The notes under the pieces are model-generated. The model searched no databases. It was not told where the DNA came from and saw only the letters and a program-made list of their open reading frames with translations. The translations under genes were made by a program, and so were the position numbers. From NCBI GenBank assembly GCA_021814475.1, contig JAKAIE010000003.1, positions 1 to 64,000 of the forward strand: DNA of 64,000 bases. Reading direction: 5' to 3'. The first letter of the stretch is position 1; the number at the start of each line of letters is the position of its first letter. This stretch comes from Nitrospirota bacterium. Lineage in GTDB: Bacteria; Nitrospirota; Thermodesulfovibrionia; Thermodesulfovibrionales; UBA6898. Below, one piece after another: positions 58,128 through 64,000 of this stretch.

Positions 58128-59380
58128 TTGAGGAATTTCGGGGTGATCTCGTTCCTTACCAGGTCGCCGTATGTCTCCCTTGACCTGACAAGGCCGTGGT
58201 CCGAGCCGTGCACCATCACCTCGGCGATCCTCGGCCGGCTGTTATACGTCGAGCTCATCGACATGCCGTAGGCCCCTGCGCTCATCACCGCGAGGTATTC
58301 TCCCTGGGAGACCTTTTCTAGCTTTCTTTTCTTTGCGAGGAAGTCTCCGGATTCGCAGATCGGGCCGACGATGTCGGCTATAATTGTTGCCCTCTTCCTC
58401 CTGACGACCGGCACGATATGGTGGTAGGCGTCATACAGGGAAGGCCTCATCAGGTCGTTCATCCCTGCATCCACGATTACGAATTCCTTGCCTTCTCCCT
58501 TTTTCAGGTAGAGGGTCTTTGTGACGAGCACACCGGCATTGCCGACGATCGAACGTCCCGGCTCCATGATCAGAGTGAGTTTCCGTCCGTCCACCAGCGG
58601 CAGCAGTTTCTTTGCGAGGTCGGCCGGGACCGGGGGTTTTTCGTCGAGGTAGGAGATGCCGAGCCCTCCTCCGATGTCAAGATACCGGATGTCGAATTTT
58701 TTTCTGTTCAGTTCGTCGAAGAGGAGGAGGATCCGCTCCATTGCATCCACATACGGGCGTATCTTTGTGATCTGGGACCCTATGTGCTTCTGGACGCCGA
58801 CTACCTCTATATTCCTCAGACTCATGGCGAGCCTGTAGTTCTTCAGCGCGTTGTCGATCGAGATGCCGAACTTGTGCTCCTTCATTCCTGTCGAGATATA
58901 CGGATGCGTCTGCGCATCGATGTCCGGGTTGATTCTCAGGGAGATCGGGGCCTTCACCCGCATCGTGCCGGCGACGCGGTCGATCGCCCTGAGTTCGTCC
59001 TCAGATTCGACATTGAACATCAGGATCTTCTTCGAAAGGGCCAGCCGTATCTCGTCATCGGTCTTGCCGACACCTGCATAGACTATCTTCTTCGGGGATA
59101 TGCCCGCCCGTAGCGCCCGGTAGAGCTCGCCGCCCGAGACGATATCGGCCCCTGAGCCCTGCTTTGCAAGAAGCCGGAGCACCGCCCCGTTGGTGTTCGC
59201 CTTCAAGGCGTAGCAGATGATATGCGGGAATCCGGCAAAGGCCTCGTCATAGGCGTTGAAATGACGCTGCAGCGTTGCGGCGCTGTATATATACAGAGGC
59301 GTCCCGTAGGTTGCTGCCAGTGTCCTGACCGGTACGTCCTCGGCATATAATTCGTTGCCCTTATACGTAAAAAAATGCAT
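58124..59380 (-). CDS. lysA: Diaminopimelate decarboxylase
   Basis: A 418-residue PLP enzyme of alanine-racemase fold that makes L-lysine from meso-diaminopimelate. PLP Lys lies in CYALKANTNG near residue 58; the HIGSQ, GGGLGI and EPGRSIV motifs and the C-terminal CESGDFLAK segment are present. It is the first gene of the operon; a GGAGAG site precedes the ATG, and a TTGACT lies about 70 bases upstream as a possible promoter element. Confidence 0.96.
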   Translation of the reverse strand: MHFFTYKGNELYAEDVPVRTLAATYGTPLYIYSAATLQRHFNAYDEAFAGFPHIICYALKANTNGAVLRLLAKQGSGADIVSGGELYRALRAGISPKKIVYAGVGKTDDEIRLALSKKILMFNVESEDELRAIDRVAGTMRVKAPISLRINPDIDAQTHPYISTGMKEHKFGISIDNALKNYRLAMSLRNIEVVGVQKHIGSQITKIRPYVDAMERILLLFDELNRKKFDIRYLDIGGGLGISYLDEKPPVPADLAKKLLPLVDGRKLTLIMEPGRSIVGNAGVLVTKTLYLKKGEGKEFVIVDAGMNDLMRPSLYDAYHHIVPVVRRKRATIIADIVGPICESGDFLAKKRKLEKVSQGEYLAVMSAGAYGMSMSSTYNSRPRIAEVMVHGSDHGLVRSRETYGDLVRNEITPKFLK

Positions 59381-59697
59381 GATCGCTCTCCGGATGCGTG
59401 TTTTCCCTTGATTTTACTATATTTTTTAACATAGGCCTTGGGATAAAGTCAAAAAATGGGAACCCCGGGGCCCGTCTCAGAAATGTTCTTTGTCCTCTGT
59501 TGGCCCAATGGGCTTTTGCCTTTTTCCATCCATAATTGGATTAAAACCCTCGACCCTGATCCAGAGTCAAGCTCTTTTCAGATAACCCCGCAGCAGGGGG
59601 CTTAATGCCCAGTGCTGTCTTTCCTTGATTCGTATAAATACGGACGGGTAAAATAACATCTGAATCCGGATCATCAATAAATCTTCGTGAGGTATAT
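59381..59697. other. Divergent intergenic region between lysA and aconitase
   Basis: A 317-base A+T-richer stretch with no gene. It should hold the leftward lysA promoter (minus-strand TTGACT near 59450) and a rightward aconitase promoter at 59625-59654. A short GCCC-AAT-GGGC hairpin followed by TTTT is near 59505. No known riboswitch or lysine element was recognised. Confidence 0.55.
59625..59654 (+). promoter_or_regulatory. Candidate sigma-70 promoter of the aconitase gene
   Basis: TTGATT and TAAAAT are 18 bases apart, about 45 bases before the ATG at 59698, which has a good GAGGT ribosome-binding site. Confidence 0.5.
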
Positions 59698-61641
59698 ATG
59701 GGAAAAAATATTGTCGAAAAGATCTTTGAAGCGCATCTGGTCTCCGGGGAACTGAAGGCCGGTTCGCCTGTCGGCTTGAAGGTGGACCAGGTCTACACCC
59801 AGGACGCCACCGGCACGATGGCCTGGCTCCAGTTCGAGGCGATGGGCCTCGACCGGGTGAAGGTGCCGCTTGCGGTCTCCTATATCGATCACAATATGGT
59901 CCAGTCCGATTTCATGAACCCCGATGACCATCTCTTCCTGCAGACGGTCGCGGCGAAATACGGTGCATATTTTTCGAGGCCCGGAAACGGCATCTGCCAC
60001 CAGGTCCATCTCGAACAGTTTGCGGCCCCCGGCAGGATCGCCCTCGGCACGGACAGCCATACGCCGACCGGCGGAGGCATCGGCATGATCGCGATCGGCG
60101 TCGGAGGTCTTGATGCCGCGACGGTGATGGGCGGCTCACCCTTTGAGGTGAATATGCCCCAGGTGGTGAAGATCAACCTCACGGGGAAACTCCCGCGTCC
60201 TTATGTGACGGCGATGGACGTTATCCTCGAGGTCCTCAGAAGGCTGACGGTCAAGGGCGGTGTCGGCAGGATCATGGAATACGGCGGTCCCGGTGTCAGG
60301 GACCTCAATGTCACCGAGAGGGCGACGATCACGAACATGGGCGCCGAACTCGGGGCTACGACCTCTGTCTTCCCGAGTGACAAACGGACTAAGTTTTACC
60401 TTGATGCGGTCGGCAGGCCTGACGCGTGGGTCGAGCTTTCGGCTGACAAGGGCGCAAAATACGCGGAGGTGATCGCGGTGGACCTCGGCCAGGTTGAGCC
60501 GATGATCGCCCAGCCCCACAGTCCCGACAACGTCGTCACGGTCAGAAGCCTCGGGGGGACGAAGGTCAACCAGGTCTGCATCGGGAGCTGCACCAACTCG
60601 TCATACCAGGCGATGAAGGCGGTCGCCTCGGTTCTCAAGGGCAATACGGTTTCGGAAGGAGTCAACCTCCTTGTCAACCCCGGCTCAAAGCAGGTCTACG
60701 AGATGATCTCCAGGGAGGGGCTGACCGCCGACATGATCGCCGCCGGAGCCCGACTGCTTGAATCCTCCTGCGGTCCCTGCATCGGCATGGGCGGGGCGCC
60801 CGGCTCGGGGCAGGTCTCTGTGCGTTCCTACAACCGGAACTTCAAGGGCAGAAGCGGCACAAAGGACGCGAGCGTCTTTCTCGCCAGCCCCGTCACCTGC
60901 GCGGTCTTCGCGGTGAAGGGTGAGATGGTTGACCCGCGGGATGCCGGGATCGAAATCAAACCCTTTAAAGAGCCGAAGAAATACCTTGTCAACAGGTCGT
61001 CGATCATTCCGCCGAAAGACGATACCTCGGGTGTGCGGGTGATCAAGGGCCCGAATATCAGGGAGGTGTCGGTCAAGGAGCCTCTTTGCGGCGTGATAGA
61101 GGCGGAGGTCCTGCTGAAACTCGGCGACAACGTCACGACCGATGACATCATGCCTGCAGGGTCGAAGGTGCTTCCTTTCCGCTCGAACATCCCCGCGATA
61201 TCCGAGTTCGTCTTCAGCAACCTCGATAAGACGTTCAGTGCGCGCGCGGCGGCGGCCAGGGGGCAGGGCGGCGGCATCATCGTCGGGGGAGAAAACTATG
61301 GCCAGGGCTCCTCCCGTGAGCATGCGGCGATCGCGCCGATGTTCCTCGGTGTGCAGGCGGTCCTGGTCCGTTCCTTCGCGCGGATTCACCGGTCGAACCT
61401 GATCAACTTCGGCATCCTGCCGCTTCAGTTCGAGAAGGCTGAGGATTACGGGAAGATAGAGAGCGGCGACCGCCTGAGACTGAAGGACATCATCTCCTCG
61501 ATGGAAGGCAGCCAGAGGTACCAGGTCGAAAATATGACGAAAGGCTATACGTTCGGGGTCGTCTCGACCCTGAACGAGCGCGAGCGCGAAGTGGTCAGGA
61601 AGGGCGGCCTGCTGCCGTATACGAGGGAAAAGGCGGGCTGA
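59698..61641 (+). CDS. Aconitate hydratase (short Aquifex-type)
   Basis: A 647-residue aconitase that interconverts citrate and isocitrate in the TCA cycle. The [4Fe-4S] ligands are in CIGSCTNSS near residue 298 and SSCGPCIGMGG near residue 358. Active-site motifs TDSHTPTGGGIGM and ENYGQGSSREHAA are present. It is much shorter than AcnA or AcnB (about 850-900 residues) and matches the compact bacterial/mitochondrial-type subfamily. It is monocistronic, with a GAGGT site and an upstream promoter; a G+C-rich hairpin follows. Confidence 0.93.
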   Translation: MGKNIVEKIFEAHLVSGELKAGSPVGLKVDQVYTQDATGTMAWLQFEAMGLDRVKVPLAVSYIDHNMVQSDFMNPDDHLFLQTVAAKYGAYFSRPGNGICHQVHLEQFAAPGRIALGTDSHTPTGGGIGMIAIGVGGLDAATVMGGSPFEVNMPQVVKINLTGKLPRPYVTAMDVILEVLRRLTVKGGVGRIMEYGGPGVRDLNVTERATITNMGAELGATTSVFPSDKRTKFYLDAVGRPDAWVELSADKGAKYAEVIAVDLGQVEPMIAQPHSPDNVVTVRSLGGTKVNQVCIGSCTNSSYQAMKAVASVLKGNTVSEGVNLLVNPGSKQVYEMISREGLTADMIAAGARLLESSCGPCIGMGGAPGSGQVSVRSYNRNFKGRSGTKDASVFLASPVTCAVFAVKGEMVDPRDAGIEIKPFKEPKKYLVNRSSIIPPKDDTSGVRVIKGPNIREVSVKEPLCGVIEAEVLLKLGDNVTTDDIMPAGSKVLPFRSNIPAISEFVFSNLDKTFSARAAAARGQGGGIIVGGENYGQGSSREHAAIAPMFLGVQAVLVRSFARIHRSNLINFGILPLQFEKAEDYGKIESGDRLRLKDIISSMEGSQRYQVENMTKGYTFGVVSTLNEREREVVRKGGLLPYTREKAG

Positions 61642-61651
61642 GCGGTTCGTC

Positions 61652-61682
61652 CCCGGCCCCTCGAGTCGCGCGGGGGGCCGGG
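61652..61682 (+). terminator. G+C-rich hairpin after aconitase
   Basis: CCCGGCCCC and GGGGCCGGG form a perfect 9-base-pair stem with a 13-base loop, 10 bases after the aconitase stop. There is no T-run, so any termination would be weak or factor-aided. The remaining bases to 61864 show no gene. Confidence 0.45.
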
Positions 61683-61864
61683 CAATTCATGCTGTGCTTG
61701 TCTCTGCACTCTCCTCTTTGCAGCTTCTTGTGCGGAAGTCCCTGCTATAATCCCCCTCTCTTCTAATGTTCTGTCGTCACCGCGTCGCCGTTTTTTGTTG
61801 AGACACCCGGCGGAACGCGATAAACTCTAAAAAAGGAAGATGAGCCGACGGAAGGGGTTTTATA

Positions 61865-62803
61865 ATGGACCGCCACATGACAAAGGTGTTGTTCCCGGCT
61901 TTAATCGTGTTTGTTGTTATCGGGCTTGCTGCCTGCAGAGGGAAGGAAAGTCCCAAAAGAATAAGTCTGGAGAAGAAGGAATCAGCAGCGGTTACGGCGG
62001 GAAGGGACAAGGAGAAACATCTGAGGATCGCTGTCGGCGGCATGATCACCCCAAAGGAAGGCCTCGCCTATTACAGGCAGTTTCTGGACTACATTGAAGA
62101 GAAACTCGGCATGAAGGTGGATTTTGTGGCCAGGGAAGACTATGCCGAGATCAATGACATGATCAGGGAGGGTAATCTTGAAGCTGCCTTTGTCTGCAGC
62201 GGGCCGTACGTCGACGGCCACAGAGAATTCGGCATGGAACTGCTGGTTGCGCCTCAGGTGTATGGGAAGACTGTGTATTACTCTTATATTATCGTTGCCA
62301 GGGCCAGTTCCATCAACCGTTTTGAGGATTTGAGAGGAAAAAGTTTTGCCTTTGCCGATCCGTTGTCGAACACAGGGAAGCTGGTACCGACGTACATGCT
62401 CGCGAAGATGAAGGAAAAACCGGATACCTTTTTCGGAAAATATGTATTCACGAACGCGCATGACAAGTCGATAAAGGCTGTTGCCCAGAATATCGTCGAC
62501 GGGGCGGCGGTGGACAGCCTGATATGGGAATATGAAAACAGTACCAATTCCGAGTTTACGTCAAAGACCAGGATCATAGAGAAGTCCGCTCCCTATGCGA
62601 TTCCCCCGGTGGTTGTTTCCCGGAACCTTGACCCGAGGCTTAAGGAACGGTTGCGTCAGATATTCCTGAACGCCGGTGCCGACCCCAGGGGCAGGGAACT
62701 GCTCGGGAAGATGAAGATAGACAAGTTTGTTCTGATCAATGACAGAGCGTACAATTCGGTAAGGGAAATGAAGTCCTGGCTTGCCAAACAGAGACAGGGA
62801 TGA
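61865..62803 (+). CDS. PhnD-like substrate-binding lipoprotein
   Basis: A 312-residue lipoprotein with lipobox LAAC (Cys24) and one PhnD-like domain. It closely resembles the first domain of the island binding protein at 7697: both share (I/V)xGMITP-like, AF(V/I)CS(G/A)PYV, GK.FAF.DP.SN.GKL and (V/I)VDGAAVDS segments, and the single Cys111 in FVCSGPYV is conserved. It has no neighbouring permease or ATPase but is followed by a sensor kinase, so it probably works as its ligand sensor. AAGGGG precedes the ATG; another ATG at 61877 is in frame. Confidence 0.85.
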   Translation: MDRHMTKVLFPALIVFVVIGLAACRGKESPKRISLEKKESAAVTAGRDKEKHLRIAVGGMITPKEGLAYYRQFLDYIEEKLGMKVDFVAREDYAEINDMIREGNLEAAFVCSGPYVDGHREFGMELLVAPQVYGKTVYYSYIIVARASSINRFEDLRGKSFAFADPLSNTGKLVPTYMLAKMKEKPDTFFGKYVFTNAHDKSIKAVAQNIVDGAAVDSLIWEYENSTNSEFTSKTRIIEKSAPYAIPPVVVSRNLDPRLKERLRQIFLNAGADPRGRELLGKMKIDKFVLINDRAYNSVREMKSWLAKQRQG

Positions 62804-62807
62804 CTCT

Positions 62808-64000
62808 ATGGTGAAAAGTTTCGGTTTACGGAACAAAATATTGCTCGGCCTCACGGTGATTGTCCTCCTCCAGGGGCTGACTGCGGTTATTTTTGCGAAG
62901 ACGGTATTCTATGACAAACTCCTCGTCAAACTCGAAAGGAGAGGCGTCTCTATAGCCAGGCACTTTGCCGCAGTCAGCGTCAATCCCATCTTGACAGAAA
63001 AATACCTTGACCTTCAGCTGATCGCCAAGGATTTCATGCGCAGTGAGGAAGACATCGAATACATTTTTGTCGTAGGCCACAGCGATGATGTCCTTGCGCA
63101 CACTTTTGATGACGGTTTTCCGGCCGCCCTGCGTGAGGTGAACAGGAGTGTCGGCTCACAAAAACAGGCCTTTCAGGATATATTGACGGAAAAGGGAGAG
63201 CTTCTCGACATAGCGGTCCCACTGCAGAACGGCGAAGCAGGTGTTGCGCATCTGGGTTTTGCCAAGAGACGCATCAGCGCGGAGATCAATTCAATTATAC
63301 GGATGGTGCTGTGGTTCATCGCCGCCATGGCGGCTGCGGGTGTCGGCATGGCTTTTTTTCTTGCGGGGATTATAGTGAAACCCGTTGCCGCACTTGCGAA
63401 GGCGGTGGAGGCTGTCCGCGGCGGGGACATGGACCAGAGGGTTGAGGTCCATTCAGACGATGAACTGGGGCAACTTGAGAAGACGTTCAATGCGATGATC
63501 AAGACCCGGAAAGAGAGTGAATCGGCACTGCTGGACAGCCAGAGATCCTATCAGGCTCTGGCGGAAAATCTCCCCGGCGTGGTCTACAGGGTTTTTGTGC
63601 GGGAGGAATACCGCGCGCAATTTTTCAACACATACGCCGAGGTGGTAACGGGTTATGCGCTTCAGGAACTGAAGGCTGGGGCCTGCTGCCTGCTGGAACC
63701 TATTGTCGTCGACGCGGACCGGGAGCATGTTGCGGAGGTCGTGGGAAAGGCGGTAGAGGAGCACAGGCGGTTTGAGGTGGAGTACCGGATCAGGCATAAG
63801 GACGGTCAGGTCCGGAACTGTCTTGAGCTGGGGACCCCGATATACGGAGACGATCTGCAGATCCTTCATATCGATGGTGTCATCTTTGACATTACCGGCC
63901 GCAAGAGGGCTGAAGAGGCTCTCAGGGAGAGCGAGGAGCGGCTGCGCGATGTCACCGCAAACCTTGGGGTGGGGGTCTATGTCCTCGACGGGGAGGGGAG
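62808..64000 (+). CDS. Membrane sensor kinase, N-terminal part (HAMP, PAS), runs off the window
   Basis: Open reading frame from ATG 62808 to the end of the window, 397 codons with no stop. It has a transmembrane helix (about residues 9-30), a periplasmic region to about 160, a second helix (about 163-187), HAMP (KPVAALAKAVEAVRGGDMDQRVEVHSDDELGQLEKTF...) and a PAS/PAC domain (AENLPGVVYRVF..., GDDLQILHIDGVIFDITGRKRAEEAL). A second PAS domain starts at the edge. Catalytic kinase domains are expected beyond the window. It begins 4 bases after the PhnD-like lipoprotein stop and is probably cotranscribed with it. Confidence 0.85.
   Translation, partial: MVKSFGLRNKILLGLTVIVLLQGLTAVIFAKTVFYDKLLVKLERRGVSIARHFAAVSVNPILTEKYLDLQLIAKDFMRSEEDIEYIFVVGHSDDVLAHTFDDGFPAALREVNRSVGSQKQAFQDILTEKGELLDIAVPLQNGEAGVAHLGFAKRRISAEINSIIRMVLWFIAAMAAAGVGMAFFLAGIIVKPVAALAKAVEAVRGGDMDQRVEVHSDDELGQLEKTFNAMIKTRKESESALLDSQRSYQALAENLPGVVYRVFVREEYRAQFFNTYAEVVTGYALQELKAGACCLLEPIVVDADREHVAEVVGKAVEEHRRFEVEYRIRHKDGQVRNCLELGTPIYGDDLQILHIDGVIFDITGRKRAEEALRESEERLRDVTANLGVGVYVLDGEG

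Overview
The window looks like the chromosome of an anaerobic or microaerobic Gram-negative bacterium. The signs are lipoprotein and Tat signals, a peptidoglycan precursor cluster, sigma-54 regulators, c-type cytochrome and molybdoenzyme respiration, and families such as DUF116, DUF512, FmdB and an Aquifex-type aconitase. I would place it near Nitrospirota or the former Deltaproteobacteria, but this is inference; no rRNA or other phylogenetic marker was searched. No CRISPR array, complete IS element, rRNA or intact tRNA gene was found.

Region 1 (1-18.9 kb) appears to be the right end of a genomic island. It has visibly lower G+C and ends at a 3' fragment of a tRNA-Arg(ACG) gene (18849-18893) that has no 5' half and is followed by a tRNA-type terminator. 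The island carries a ferredoxin-like protein, a TrmO-like protein, a thioredoxin-like protein with an ArsP-type permease, a Ca2+-type P-ATPase, a two-gene SufC/SufB module and a frameshifted MOSC gene. Its core is a respiratory molybdoenzyme module. A tandem PhnD-like periplasmic binding protein, a membrane histidine kinase and a sigma-54 response regulator (7697-12245) precede two palindromes and a -24/-12 promoter (12261-12428). Then come tatA, a triheme cytochrome c, a Tat-exported molybdopterin oxidoreductase, a four-cluster Fe-S subunit, a TorD-like chaperone, an FmdE-like protein, a ModE-like regulator and a MoeA-like protein (12482-18686). The layout implies that the binding protein senses a periplasmic oxyanion or sulfur compound and switches on the reductase through the kinase and sigma-54. 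The substrate is not determined; the catalytic subunit has an unusual serine where the third Fe-S cysteine is expected.

Region 2 (18.9-20.3 kb) is a scar zone: the tRNA fragment, a terminator, inverted repeats, a remnant of a DUF499-type ATPase and a VapBC-like toxin-antitoxin pair.

Region 3 (20.3-36 kb) is higher in G+C. It has an RNase R/II-type nuclease, nitroreductase, a MidA-like methyltransferase, a TIM-barrel protein, FmdB, coaE, a soluble GAF/PAS histidine kinase with a sigma-54 regulator carrying GSFTNA instead of GAFTGA, and a 2004-residue secreted FG-GAP/DUF11/PKD protein.

Region 4 (36-59.4 kb) is housekeeping. A leftward cluster holds rsmB, a PASTA protein, rpe, a TPR protein, pgsA and a DUF512 protein. 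A rightward cluster holds def, fmt, DUF116, an outer-membrane-type lipoprotein, yebC, DUF502, glmU, glmS, uvrD/pcrA, gatC and panD. A leftward lysine/peptidoglycan operon has lysA, dapF, a PilZ protein and dapA.

Region 5 (59.7-64 kb) has aconitase, then a second PhnD-like lipoprotein closely resembling the first half of the island protein, followed by a membrane sensor kinase that runs off the window. Across the core region several genes have a TATAAT-like -10 box 5-8 bases from the start codon and little or no Shine-Dalgarno sequence, suggesting leaderless mRNAs.
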